A stretch of 22,937 nt of DNA from CAXSBR01 sp964236495 (GCA_964236495.1 CAXSBR010000032.1:1-22937); one strand, 5' to 3'; shown: positions 6,659-14,728, counted from the stretch's first letter. The notes: generated from the sequence alone by a model not told the origin. Made by a program: numbers and translations.

Positions 6659-7618
6659 TCAGCGCTCGTAACGTAAGAGGCTGGTGCGGCCGATAACCGC
6701 GAGGACGGTGACCACCATCCTCTGTCCGGACGCGTCTTCCAACGCTAGCGGTACGCCGACGGTGAAGTGGTGCGGTTGATGAGCGTCTTCGTTAATGCTG
6801 ATGTTGTCGGCATACAAGTAATAACGGTCCTGTGGATCCCGTATGGGGTCAAGTCTTCCAATCAAACCGGGTATTTGACCTGTACCGGACGTGAAAATGA
6901 CTCCGCCGACGCCCGGCGTTCGGGGCAAGGTAATTCGTAGATCGTTACTCGCATCGTGGTCGAGCATCAATGCTGGCGCTGCGCCTGAGTGCGCGGCGAA
7001 GACGGTGACTAGCCGCCGTGCCGGGAGCCTTATCTTTGCTACGCCGGCGTCGTTGGTGCTCCCTTGGACGTAGGTCCCGTTGGCTGCTACCGCCACAACG
7101 TCGACCGAGACGAACGGGGTTTCAGTGTCATCGGTGACGGTGACGTTGAAATCCGCTGTCTGCCGTCCCTCTGCTTCTTGTGCCCAGCCAAGCGTCGCGC
7201 CTTGGTTGGCAGGGACGGTGATGCCCAGGTGAACTAATTTCTCGGCGATGGCGGTAGCGAGTCGTTCGGGGGAGTAGTCGCTGGCCCTGAGGTAGCCCAG
7301 GTCTGGGTCCAGTCCCGGCAGAACCGTGTCGTCGAAGCGAACCGGGAGCACGTATTCTCGCCGCTCGCGGATGGCCCGAGTCAAGGTGGCCCTCCGTTCT
7401 GCGATGGGCCATGCCTTTTCCGCGTACTCCTTGGAGATGAACATAATCACCGAAGAGGAATCCTGTAAGTAGATGCGCTGCAGCGTTTCGCCCTGGTTTG
7501 TCCCCCACAAGGTCACTTGATGATCGAGATCATAGAAGTGTTTGATTCCGAGGGTTGTCAGGGCGACGGCCACGCGGTCTACGTAAGGTCGCTGCTCGCC
7601 GGCGAACGATAACGCCAC
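6659..7618 (-). CDS. TIR-domain protein with C-terminal beta domains (probable defence effector)
   Basis: The 319-residue product begins with a bacterial TIR domain (residues 1-135): VALSFAGEQRPYVDRVA, a central LWG, VIMFISKEYAEKAWP and ERRATL. The glutamate at 74 sits where the catalytic Glu of NADase TIR domains lies. Residues about 155-235 look like an Ig-like or carboxypeptidase-regulatory fold. The last 80 residues (GVIFTSGTG.IPG..GRLDPI, YYLYADNI, VIGRTSLL.YER) form a conserved tail that I recall from other bacterial TIR proteins. Such effectors usually deplete NAD+ or make cyclic ADP-ribose-type signals during phage infection. GTG at 7618 begins six bases after the stop of the preceding gene, so the two are probably co-translated. 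GC content is visibly lower than in the recombinase. The domain call is firm; the defence role is inferred. Confidence 0.8.
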   Translation of the reverse strand: MALSFAGEQRPYVDRVAVALTTLGIKHFYDLDHQVTLWGTNQGETLQRIYLQDSSSVIMFISKEYAEKAWPIAERRATLTRAIRERREYVLPVRFDDTVLPGLDPDLGYLRASDYSPERLATAIAEKLVHLGITVPANQGATLGWAQEAEGRQTADFNVTVTDDTETPFVSVDVVAVAANGTYVQGSTNDAGVAKIRLPARRLVTVFAAHSGAAPALMLDHDASNDLRITLPRTPGVGGVIFTSGTGQIPGLIGRLDPIRDPQDRYYLYADNISINEDAHQPHHFTVGVPLALEDASGQRMVVTVLAVIGRTSLLRYER

Positions 7619-7624
7619 CTGAAA

Positions 7625-7951
7625 CTAGACTCCGCTGGCCGACGTAGCAGATGTCACCGACTTAGCGGCCGGAGCGCCAGGCGCAGCATCGAGCCGGTCA
7701 CCGGTGGCTTCGGCCACCTCCCAGCCGCGCTCCGTCAGATCAGTAATAACAACTGGGTAATCGGCCTCGGCTACCTTGATGCCCTCAATGTAAGGGGGCG
7801 TTGCCTTGGCCAACCTTCGAAGTGCGGGCGCAACGCGAGCCTCAAAGGGCATATCAGCGCCGACGTCGAACGGGGTGTCGACGCGGCGGGCTGCCGACGA
7901 CTGGAGCCGCTCGGCAAGGTAGCGGAGCACCGTCTGCATGTCGTCGTTCAT
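7625..7951 (-). CDS. 108-aa protein paired with the TIR gene
   Basis: The product, starting MNDDMQTVLRYLAERLQ, is mostly alpha-helical: an N-terminal helix, a PFEARVAPALRRLAK helix, then PPYIEGIKVAEADYPVVITDLTERGWEVAEATG and a low-complexity Ala/Thr/Ser tail. No family is recognised. The middle part (VITDLTERGWEVA) has the look of a winged-helix or small regulatory domain. The stop lies six bases before the TIR start, pointing to one transcript and a linked role, for example sensor, activator or antitoxin of the TIR effector. I chose ATG 7951; an upstream start at 8107 would add 52 residues of unnatural composition, although an AAGGAGG lies in that stretch. No good ribosome site precedes ATG 7951, so the start is uncertain. 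Confidence 0.6.
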   Translation of the reverse strand: MNDDMQTVLRYLAERLQSSAARRVDTPFDVGADMPFEARVAPALRRLAKATPPYIEGIKVAEADYPVVITDLTERGWEVAEATGDRLDAAPGAPAAKSVTSATSASGV

Positions 7952-8149
7952 GACGCCAGTCTGGCAGCGTGCTGTTACATCGCGATCTAGCTGGCCAAGC
8001 GGTGAACGACTGGAATGCTGCGAATGACTTGGTGGGCCGACCTCCTTTTGCGGTACTCTGAGCAGTGCCGGTGGCAGTAGCCGCCAGGAAGTGAGCCCGG
8101 CAGCCATCCGGACGGTTGGTGAGCCGGGTTTTGCGCTTTCCGGAGCCGC
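7952..8149. other. Gap between the DUF3800-like gene and the TIR pair
   Basis: About 200 bases lie downstream of the DUF3800-like stop. On the minus strand it carries AAAGGAGG (about 8052-8045) without a start codon at usable distance. It may contain the promoter for the 108-aa/TIR pair. No hairpin with a T-run was found. Confidence 0.35.
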
Positions 8150-8671
8150 TCAGACACGCTGCATCGTGGTCACAGCGGGTTGGATGCGTCGGCGCCAGTG
8201 ACCTCCTTTGGCCCAGCACCAGGCGATGGCGTCGGGGATGGCCAGTAACGGTTCGGTGGCGGCGCGGCGGTGTTCGTAGCGCATTCCGGGCAGTCCAGCG
8301 GCGCGAGTGAGTGTGTAGAGCTGTCGGCGGTCCCAGTCGAGTAGGGAGTCGTCCTGCTCGAGGATGAGCAACGTGTTTTCGAGGGTTGCGTCGGCCACGA
8401 TGGCGGTCAGGCAGGCGGCACGGGCGTCGAGCTGGGCACGGTGTCGGCCGGCGTCGTACACGGTGGCGGTGACGCCGGCGTCGACGATGGCTGCGGCGAT
8501 GAGCCGTTTGCGGGAGTCGTTCTCCTTCTTCATGTGCACCCGGTACTGCCCGGGCAGGACGAGTCCGCGGATCAGCTTGCGCAGCGCGTCGAGGTCGCCG
8601 GAGGCGTGGACGCTGGCAATGAGCAGGTAGTCACGGTCCTTGGTCTCGTCAGCGAAGACGTGCCGGGTCAC
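8150..8671 (-). CDS. DUF3800-like protein (RNase H-fold candidate)
   Basis: The 173-residue protein opens with RHVFADETKDRDYLLIASV. The hydrophobic strand ending in DE, a gap and then a YLL strand match the N-terminus of DUF3800 proteins, which are predicted to have an RNase H-like fold with the acidic pair in the active site. Further matches are LPGQYRVHMKKEN (residues 40-52), the central acidic LLILEQDD and the C-terminal IPDAIAWCWAKGGHWRRRI with another conserved Asp. DUF3800 genes are common in mobile and defence loci, but their activity is poorly known. GTG 8671 has GGTGGAG at good spacing. It follows the recombinase by 54 bases on the same strand, suggesting one operon. High GC, like the recombinase. 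Confidence 0.65.
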   Translation of the reverse strand: MTRHVFADETKDRDYLLIASVHASGDLDALRKLIRGLVLPGQYRVHMKKENDSRKRLIAAAIVDAGVTATVYDAGRHRAQLDARAACLTAIVADATLENTLLILEQDDSLLDWDRRQLYTLTRAAGLPGMRYEHRRAATEPLLAIPDAIAWCWAKGGHWRRRIQPAVTTMQRV

Positions 8672-8725
8672 CGTGCTCCACCGTCGTGTTCCCGATCGGC
8701 CCGGAGCGCGGGGGAGCGGGAGTGG

Positions 8726-9748
8726 CTACTGGTCATGGTCGGGGCGGTGGTGGCGTAGCGCTGCGGCCAGGGCGTAGGTGGGGTGTCGGTCGAGGTTGGG
8801 TTTGGAGCGGTCGTAGCGGCGGGTGGTGCGGGGGTCGGCGTGGCCCATGGCTTCTTGGATGTCTTCGAGGGGGACGTGGGCGGCGCGGGCTTCGGTGACG
8901 AAGGTGTGGCGCAGGCTGTGTGGGCTGATCCGGTCGGCGGCGGGGATGTGGGCGGTGCGGGCGAGGCGGCGGATGAGTTTGTAGGCGCCGATGTAGGGGA
9001 GTCGCTCGGTGCCGGCGCTGTTGAGGAACAGCGGCCCAGTCGGTGGGTGGTCGTCGGCGAGGTAGGCATCCAGGGCGTGGACGGTGATCGGGTTGAGTGG
9101 TGCGGCGGCGATGTCGCCGCCTTTGCGGGTGATCCGTAGAACGCGGTGGCCAAAGTTGTGGGTGTAGTCGCCGACGTTGGCCGAGAGGGCTTCGTCGATG
9201 CGTAGGCCGTTGTAGGTGAGCAGGGTGATCAGGGCGGCGGCGCGGGGGGAGTCGGCGTCGGCGGCGTCGAGCAGTCGGGTGACTTCGTCGTAGGCCAGGC
9301 CGGTGGTGGTGGAGTCCCTCGGCACGCGGGGGCGTTTGACGTGGGAGACGGGGGAGAAGGTGAGCACGTCGACGCCGATGCCGTAGTCGTAGAACTTCGA
9401 CACGCACGACAGCCGGCGGGCGATCGAGGCCGCGGCCAGGGGTCGGCCGGTGTGGGGGAGTGGCTCGGTTTGCATGAGTCGGACCCAGGCGTCGACGTGG
9501 TGGCGGCGGGCGTCGAATGGGTGCACGCCGGCGCTCGAGCAGAACGACGCCCAGGCTTTGAGGTCGGTGAGGTAGGCGGTGGCGGAGTTGCCGACGTAGC
9601 CGACGAGGAACGCGACGGCGAGCCGCTCGAACGGATCGTCAATGTCGGCACCGGGCAGCCGAGAGACGGCGGACGCCGCCGACACGGCCGGAGCGGGAAC
9701 ACCGCCGGACCATGCGACCGTCGCGGGCACCACCGCCATGGACGTCAT
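8726..9748 (-). CDS. Tyrosine recombinase/integrase
   Basis: The 340-residue protein has a SAM-like N-terminal core-binding domain (about residues 35-140; YLTDLKAWASFCSSAGVHP) and a complete catalytic domain: GLRIDE (Arg I), TRKGGDI (Lys in the beta-hairpin), PHSLRHTF (His and Arg II), EAMGHADP (His/Trp position) and TRRYDRS (nucleophile Tyr). It cuts and rejoins DNA through a covalent 3'-phosphotyrosine, as XerC/D-like enzymes and integrases do. The codon bias is extremely GC-rich. The start is uncertain: ATG 9748 or ATG 9739. Neither has a ribosome site, and TATATT lies about eight bases upstream of 9748, so a leaderless transcript is plausible. It probably mobilises the cassette downstream (DUF3800-like, 108-aa protein, TIR). 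No tRNA attachment site was found beside it. Confidence 0.9.
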   Translation of the reverse strand: MTSMAVVPATVAWSGGVPAPAVSAASAVSRLPGADIDDPFERLAVAFLVGYVGNSATAYLTDLKAWASFCSSAGVHPFDARRHHVDAWVRLMQTEPLPHTGRPLAAASIARRLSCVSKFYDYGIGVDVLTFSPVSHVKRPRVPRDSTTTGLAYDEVTRLLDAADADSPRAAALITLLTYNGLRIDEALSANVGDYTHNFGHRVLRITRKGGDIAAAPLNPITVHALDAYLADDHPPTGPLFLNSAGTERLPYIGAYKLIRRLARTAHIPAADRISPHSLRHTFVTEARAAHVPLEDIQEAMGHADPRTTRRYDRSKPNLDRHPTYALAAALRHHRPDHDQ

Positions 9749-9749
9749 G

Positions 9750-9779
9750 GAGGAAATATAATCTCTTTTATCTTTCCTC
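9750..9779. promoter_or_regulatory. AT-rich 30-bp imperfect palindrome at the recombinase start
   Basis: GAGGAAA.ATAA at 9750 mirrors TTAT.TTTCCTC ending at 9779, with a six-base centre. It is an AT-rich island in very GC-rich DNA and directly abuts the recombinase start codon. It contains the likely -10 (TATATT on the minus strand). It could be an operator through which the recombinase or a partner represses the gene, or a recombination core site. Confidence 0.5.
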
Positions 9780-10025
9780 TAGAGAACCGACGTTGCCTGC
9801 AAATTGACGCGCGGGAGAGTAGCGCTCAGAACGCCGACTAGGGGCGACCGAGGGGGAGCAACCGAACTGAAGGTGGCACCGACATGCAGTCACATATAGC
9901 TGTCCGAGGGTCGCGCGCCACGTTGACTGTGAGGAGGCATTCGATCCGTCGACGCGGCTAAACGTCACCGACGGGTCGAAGCCAGGGCTCGAGTCGTAGC
10001 GGGCAAGGGGTTGTAACCTCGCGCG

Positions 10026-11807
10026 ATGCAGCTCTTGTATGTCCGCGAACACCGATCCATCAAAAATGGCTCGGTACAAGGTGTGGAACTGCCCGAGTTT
10101 GTCGTCCTCACAGGGCCAAACGGGTCCGGGAAGTCTAACCTCCTCGAAGGCCTAAGTTTGGGCGCGTTGGTCGTTGACGACTTGGGCGCTCTTCAGCCGC
10201 CCGCAGTGCGACTGTTCTCTCCTGGGCAGCTAGTCGCAACTGCAGAAGCAGCCGTGCAGCCATCGTCGGTTCGAGAGCCCTGGGCCGATCTATTCAACAA
10301 CGTCCAGTCGTGGAAGCAGCAAGCACCTGTGGCGACCAGCGGCAACAGTCTCGCGCAAGAGGCGTGGGTGCGTTCGACAGCTGTCGGCTCCAGGTCGATC
10401 TCCGAGCCGGCGCTCGAACGCATGGTCAAGAGGTCCGGCAAATCGCTAATTGAGATGACTGCTAGCGATTACACACGCTATGCACCGCTTACGAAAGGCA
10501 TTCGTAGTCCATTCGAACAGTCACTTGTAGAACTTTTCTTGACCTACTCGCAACGCGACTTTGTCAACCAGGTCGCTGGCTACACCTATAGTCAACGCGG
10601 GGGTACGCCGTCGCTCACAGCTGGGGAGTTCGTCGAAAGTTACGGCGAAGCGCCATGGGCGTTGTTGAACACAATCCTGAAGGTAGTCGGTCTCACGACG
10701 TATCGGTTCGAATCCCCCCCTGACGGTATGGAGAATATCAATTACGAAGTGTTCCTCCGCGATGAGCACGGAGCACAGATCCGACCGAGCGAACTGTCGT
10801 CAGGGGAGCGGGTTTTGTTGGCGCTGGCGACGAGTCTCCACACGGGCACGAGTCAGAACAGTTCGGTCGAGTTTCCTAAGCTGCTACTGCTGGACGAGCC
10901 TGACGCGAGTCTGCATCCGTCAATGTCCAAAAGCATGTTGACGGTGCTCGAAGAAATTTTCGTTAAGCAGTATGGCGTGCGGGTCCTGATGTCGACGCAC
11001 TCCGCGACGACGGTCGCTCTAGCTCCCGAGGCGTCGTTGTTTGTGATGAGCCGCGCCACCCCGCGGCTATCTAAGGCCACCGCGGACGAGGCTTTGAACT
11101 ATCTGACAGTCGGGATTTCCTCGCTCAGTGTCAAGCTCGAGAACCGGCGTCAGGTGTTCGTTGAGAGCGAGTACGACCAATCGGTTTATCAGGAGTTGTA
11201 TACGCTTCTAAAGCCGAAATTGTCGCTCGACCGGTCAATCGAATTCATCGCTGCCGGGAAACGGGATAAGGGTGGCGGTTGCGATGCGGTCAAGCGACTA
11301 GTCGGGGAGCTGCGTGCCTCTGGAGTCTCGACTGTCCACGGCGTAATCGATCGGGATAAGCGTTCAGGCGCTGGCGACAATATTCATTTCATTGCAGACC
11401 GTTACTCCATTGAGAATTTGATCCTTGATCCATTGCTTGTCACAGTTTTCCTGCTGCGCGAAGGCCATGTCGCGTCCGAAACCCTAGGGTTGCCGGCCGC
11501 GACTCGGCACTTTCAGATTGAGCCGAAGGATGGGCAGGGGTTAGTCAACTGGCTCGCGGTGGAACTCGGGTTCGCTGGCATTAGCATCCAATGTGGGTAC
11601 GTCGGCGGGTTCCACTTGTCGATACCTGTGGAGTTCCTTGAAACTCAGGGTCATCAGCTAGAGGAAGCTCTGACGACTCATTTTCCGCCACTAAAAGCCT
11701 ACAGGGGCGGACTTAAGGAGAAGGTCGTTGAGCTCGCGGCAGCAGACTTTCCGAGCTTCATCCCAGTCGTGCTGCTCGATCTGCTTATCCAGATAGTCGC
11801 GAATTAG
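10026..11807 (+). CDS. OLD-like AAA/ABC-type ATPase with C-terminal DUF4435/Toprim-like domain
   Basis: The 593-residue protein has an ABC/SMC-type ATPase: Walker A GPNGSGKSN (30-38), signature LSSGE (257-261), Walker B LLLLDEPDASLHP (286-298) and H-loop STHS (323-326). From about residue 375 it carries a DUF4435-like, Toprim-related region: QVFVESEYDQSVYQ (acidic pair), HGVIDRDKR (439-446) and DRYSIENLILDP (458-469). This architecture is shared with OLD-family nucleases and several phage-defence ATPases, in which the ATPase senses and the Toprim-like part cuts or modifies nucleic acid. The ATG at 10026 is supported by the start of the ATPase fold, although AAGGGG lies somewhat far upstream. 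It is divergent from the recombinase and clearly less GC-rich, suggesting separate acquisition. The target is unknown. Confidence 0.85.
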   Translation: MQLLYVREHRSIKNGSVQGVELPEFVVLTGPNGSGKSNLLEGLSLGALVVDDLGALQPPAVRLFSPGQLVATAEAAVQPSSVREPWADLFNNVQSWKQQAPVATSGNSLAQEAWVRSTAVGSRSISEPALERMVKRSGKSLIEMTASDYTRYAPLTKGIRSPFEQSLVELFLTYSQRDFVNQVAGYTYSQRGGTPSLTAGEFVESYGEAPWALLNTILKVVGLTTYRFESPPDGMENINYEVFLRDEHGAQIRPSELSSGERVLLALATSLHTGTSQNSSVEFPKLLLLDEPDASLHPSMSKSMLTVLEEIFVKQYGVRVLMSTHSATTVALAPEASLFVMSRATPRLSKATADEALNYLTVGISSLSVKLENRRQVFVESEYDQSVYQELYTLLKPKLSLDRSIEFIAAGKRDKGGGCDAVKRLVGELRASGVSTVHGVIDRDKRSGAGDNIHFIADRYSIENLILDPLLVTVFLLREGHVASETLGLPAATRHFQIEPKDGQGLVNWLAVELGFAGISIQCGYVGGFHLSIPVEFLETQGHQLEEALTTHFPPLKAYRGGLKEKVVELAAADFPSFIPVVLLDLLIQIVAN

Positions 11808-11934
11808 TCGTCCCAACCAGGTTGCGAGCCCTGGCAGTCGCTCGCTTGCCGGCGTCGTCGAAGCGCGCGCCGCGGATTGGGCGCAGCTGCGCGCTTGACG
11901 GTTCTTGTGCGTGCCGGTTGTCATAATATAAATT

Positions 11935-11950
11935 ATCGGCCACATGTTCG
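11935..11950 (+). promoter_or_regulatory. Repeated 16-bp motif, copy 2
   Basis: ATCGGCCACATGTTCG is identical to 5314-5329. It follows an AT-rich patch (CATAATATAAATT) that could be a -10 region, and it precedes the Fic remnant. Confidence 0.3.
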
Positions 11951-11989
11951 AGCGTATCGCAGCTGCCGGACTACGCTGGAACGGTGCTG

Positions 11990-12143
11990 CTCGAGGACCG
12001 ACCTTGGGTTCGACCTGGTCTATCTTCAAGCGGTCCACGGGCACATCTTTCAATACATCTACGAGTGGGCTGGGCAGCTGCGGAGCTTCCCGCTGTTCAA
12101 GGACGGGGCGGAGTTCTGCCGGCCGGAACGACGCGGGTCATGA
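11990..12143 (+). pseudogene. Fic/Doc-family N-terminal remnant
   Basis: The frame contains FDLVYLQAVHGHIFQYIYEWAGQLR and then FCRPE, which matches the alpha-helical lead-in of Fic proteins (typically FDL..L..IH..LF.D.Y.WAG..R). Fic enzymes transfer AMP or other groups to target proteins using HxFx(D/E)GN(G/K)R. That catalytic motif, normally about 60-90 residues further on, is not found in any plus-strand frame, and the reading frame closes at 12143. The piece lacks a credible start and is best read as a truncated fragment, possibly of a toxin-antitoxin or effector gene that accompanied the neighbouring defence genes. Confidence 0.6.
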
Positions 12144-12194
12144 GATTGTGTGGCCCAACGATATGAAGCAGGTCAACATCGCGGCGTCGGTCGT

Positions 12195-12478
12195 GTCGCT
12201 GCACGGTGACAACCGAGGCTTGGTAGATCCTCATAATATCGTCGGCTTCCTCGACAGCCGTGCGCGTGCGCTGCAGTTCTGCCGCTAGACCACCCAGCGC
12301 ATCTTCTTCGATCGGGCGGCTGTACTTGCGTAGGGCGCGCTGCATGCTTCAACGCCAGCAACGTCGCGGCGTCGTACTGGCGCGCATCGCCTCGGCCGGA
12401 TTTGCCAGGTAGGACAGACCGTCGATGGCCGCGGCGACGGCCGGCTTCCACGCCAACAGCAGGGCTACATCGTCCGGA
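12195..12478 (-). pseudogene. Frameshifted remnant of an unknown protein
   Basis: Three minus-strand segments look protein-like in succession but in different frames: ADPDDVALLLAWKPAVAAA ending near YLANPAEAM (about 12478-12370), YDAATLLALKHAARP (about 12372-12330), and ALRKYSRPIEEDALGG continuing AELQRTRTAVEEADDIMRIY (about 12340-12210). Together they suggest a helical protein with two frameshifts, directly downstream of the GGDEF gene on the same strand. I recognise no family. It could also be chance open frames in GC-rich DNA. Confidence 0.25.
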
Positions 12479-14728
12479 TCAGCCAGCGGGCAGGTTGGTC
12501 GACAGCGATGAGTCTGCAGCCCAGATGTTGTTTCCTTCGCCTGGTTCGGCTCGATCTGCGGCAGCCGAAACAGTGGCGCTATCGGGTTCGCTGCGCTGCG
12601 GTGGGTGCGGTTGTCCGACCAGGCCGCGTGCCTGCAGATCGAGGAAGGCGTCGACGAACTCGCCGTCGAGTTGGGTGCCGCGCGGTCGGCGCAGTTCGGC
12701 GCGCGCCTGCTCGACGGGCTGGGCGGCGGCGTGGCTGCGGTCGGCGGTGACTTCGGCCCATACGTCGAGAACGCTGACCAGCCGGGTGACGCGCGGGATC
12801 GCTTGGCCGGCGAGGCCGAGCGGGTAGCCGGTGCCATCGAGGCGCTCGTGATGCGCTCGGATTACTGAGGCGAGGAGGTGGTCTCCCGTCAGACCCAGGA
12901 CGAGGTCGGCGCCGGCGTCGGGGTGGGTGCGGCTGAGTGTCCACTCGTCGCTGTTGAGCGTCCCTGGTGTGGCGAGCGGGTTGTCGTCGACGACTACCTT
13001 GCCGATGTCGCGCAGGCGCGCTGCGGTGATGACGAGTTGACGGGACGCGGCGTCGAAGCCAAGCGCGTCGGCGAGCACCCCGGCCCAGCGAGCCATCGCT
13101 GCGCTGTGTTTCTCGGCGCCGATGCGGCGGTCGACCGCGTCGGCTAGTTGTTCGAGTGACTGCAGCGGCGAGGGAGCCGCCGGTGCCGCTGCCAAGGCGA
13201 CGTCGTCGAGGTCCCCGGCGCTGAGCACGCGGTTGCGCCCGCCGGTTTTTGCTGCGTACATCACCCGGTCGGCGCGCTGGATGAGCGTGGTGACGTCGTC
13301 GGCATCGTCAGGTAGGGCGGCCATCCCGAAGGAGCCGGTGACTCGGACGCGCGTGCCGTCATGAAGGCGGACTGGCTCATCGGCCAACGCCCGCCGGCAG
13401 CGTTCGGCGATTTCGACGCCAACCTCGGAGTCGGCTCGTGGCAGGACGACCATGAACTCCTCACCGCCATAGCGGGCCACGACGTCGCTGTCACGTACCG
13501 CTGCGCGCAGGCGGGTGGCGACCTCGATCAAAACCGTATCGCCGCCATGATGGCCGTGCGTGTCGTTTACCTGCTTGAAGTGGTCCAGGTCCATCATCAG
13601 CAGTGATAGCCGCTCGCCGCCGCGGCGGGTGCGGTCGACCTCCAGCCGTAGCATCTCCTCGACGAAACGGCGGTTGTAGAGCCCCGTCAAGCCATCGGTT
13701 ACGGCCAGCCGCTCTTGTTCACGCAGAGCGTCGTCGAGTCGGGCAGCGACGCGCCGGGCATCGGCGACCGCGAGCACGAAGCGAGCGACCAGGCCACCGA
13801 CGGTGATGCCGACGACCGCGAGCACCCACGGTGCGGCGCCGTCCTGAACGCCACGCAGCGCGACGAGCGCTACGGCGCAGCCCACACCACCCAAGACAGG
13901 CACCATCGTCAAGTCTCGGGTGGCGTCAACTACCTCGCCATCGCTCTCGGCGTGCTGTGCCGCGTAGACGGCGGCCACGCAGAGCAGAACAGCTTCAGCT
14001 TGCCAGCCAACATTGAGCCAGTCGCCCGACACGTAGGTGTTCAGCGACGAGAGATAGGTGTAGCCAGCGTCGGTCACGGCCGAAAGCGCGAACGCCCCGC
14101 CGACTAGCAACACCGAGACTGGCACGCGGCGGTGCCCGGCTGGGCCGACCGCGACGAGTGTTACGACGATCACTATCCCGAGCAGGGGGTAAGCGATTCC
14201 AGTCGCTGTAGCCCAAGACCAGCCCGAACGCACCTGCGGAGCAATGAGCAACTGCCAACTCGGGGCGCCGATACCTACGCTGACGACGACAGCATCGACC
14301 ACGCTGCGCACCCGCCGACGGACGCTCGCGCCGCCGAAGCCGACCAGCACCGCGGCCGGCACGAGCGCGTAGGAGGCCAAGTAAAGTGCGTCGGCGACGG
14401 ACGGGAACGGTGCCTCACGGTGCAGCACATACGCGTAGGTGGCCCACGTGATGTCCCCGCCCAGCCACAACAAGTTTGACGCCACTAGGAGCCACCACAG
14501 GCGCCGTCGGCGTCCAGTCGTCTGTAAAGCGGCGACCACGCTGGTCAACGCCGCCACTGCGATGGGCGCCAAATAGATTATGTCACCAAGATACTGACGC
14601 GCAGCCGGATGGCTGTGAGTGGCGGCCGTCGCCGTCGCATAACCGACCACCCAGACCGCTGCTAGAACGCCCGCGATGACGGTCCAGGGCCAGCGTCGGC
14701 AGGCCGCTGGCGACTGCGAATCAAACAC
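12479..14728 (-). CDS. Membrane GGDEF protein with degenerate HD domain
   Basis: The 749-residue protein starts with about nine or ten transmembrane helices (residues 15-325), then a short linker helix, then a GGDEF domain (about 341-505) with DGLTGLYNRR, MMDLDHFKQVND, GGDTVL and the active-site motif YGGEEF (421-425). An RxxD inhibitory site (RDSD, 412-415) is in the correct place. This should make cyclic di-GMP from two GTP at the membrane. Residues about 530-705 form an HD-GYP-like domain: KHSAAMARWA, HP..GADLV and HHERLDGTGYP (626-636) are kept, but the metal-binding HDIGK box reads RDIGK (573-577), so phosphodiesterase activity may be lost. It is full length. The start was chosen at 14728, where the frame gives MFDSQSP followed by the first membrane segment. 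It may have controlled pilus or surface behaviour, given nearby pil genes. Confidence 0.85.
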   Translation of the reverse strand: MFDSQSPAACRRWPWTVIAGVLAAVWVVGYATATAATHSHPAARQYLGDIIYLAPIAVAALTSVVAALQTTGRRRRLWWLLVASNLLWLGGDITWATYAYVLHREAPFPSVADALYLASYALVPAAVLVGFGGASVRRRVRSVVDAVVVSVGIGAPSWQLLIAPQVRSGWSWATATGIAYPLLGIVIVVTLVAVGPAGHRRVPVSVLLVGGAFALSAVTDAGYTYLSSLNTYVSGDWLNVGWQAEAVLLCVAAVYAAQHAESDGEVVDATRDLTMVPVLGGVGCAVALVALRGVQDGAAPWVLAVVGITVGGLVARFVLAVADARRVAARLDDALREQERLAVTDGLTGLYNRRFVEEMLRLEVDRTRRGGERLSLLMMDLDHFKQVNDTHGHHGGDTVLIEVATRLRAAVRDSDVVARYGGEEFMVVLPRADSEVGVEIAERCRRALADEPVRLHDGTRVRVTGSFGMAALPDDADDVTTLIQRADRVMYAAKTGGRNRVLSAGDLDDVALAAAPAAPSPLQSLEQLADAVDRRIGAEKHSAAMARWAGVLADALGFDAASRQLVITAARLRDIGKVVVDDNPLATPGTLNSDEWTLSRTHPDAGADLVLGLTGDHLLASVIRAHHERLDGTGYPLGLAGQAIPRVTRLVSVLDVWAEVTADRSHAAAQPVEQARAELRRPRGTQLDGEFVDAFLDLQARGLVGQPHPPQRSEPDSATVSAAADRAEPGEGNNIWAADSSLSTNLPAG

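Noticed and set aside
8733..9702. Large overlapping frames opposite and out of phase with the recombinase
   Set aside because: They are shadows of a very GC-rich gene: strings of Pro, Arg, Thr and Ser without domains or ribosome sites.
11691..12053. Minus-strand frame ending RLPGLATWLGRLIRDYLDKQIE and onward, overlapping the ATPase end
   Set aside because: Half of it lies antiparallel to the conserved 3' end of the ATPase gene, and its first half has no natural composition. The helical look of the last 50 residues is probably the reverse image of the ATPase C-terminus.
12349..12837. Long frames antiparallel to, or in other phases of, the GGDEF gene
   Set aside because: They overlap a clearly coding gene with complete motifs; their composition (Arg, Pro, Ser rich) is that of GC-rich shadow frames. 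Only the part beyond 12478 was considered, as a weak remnant.
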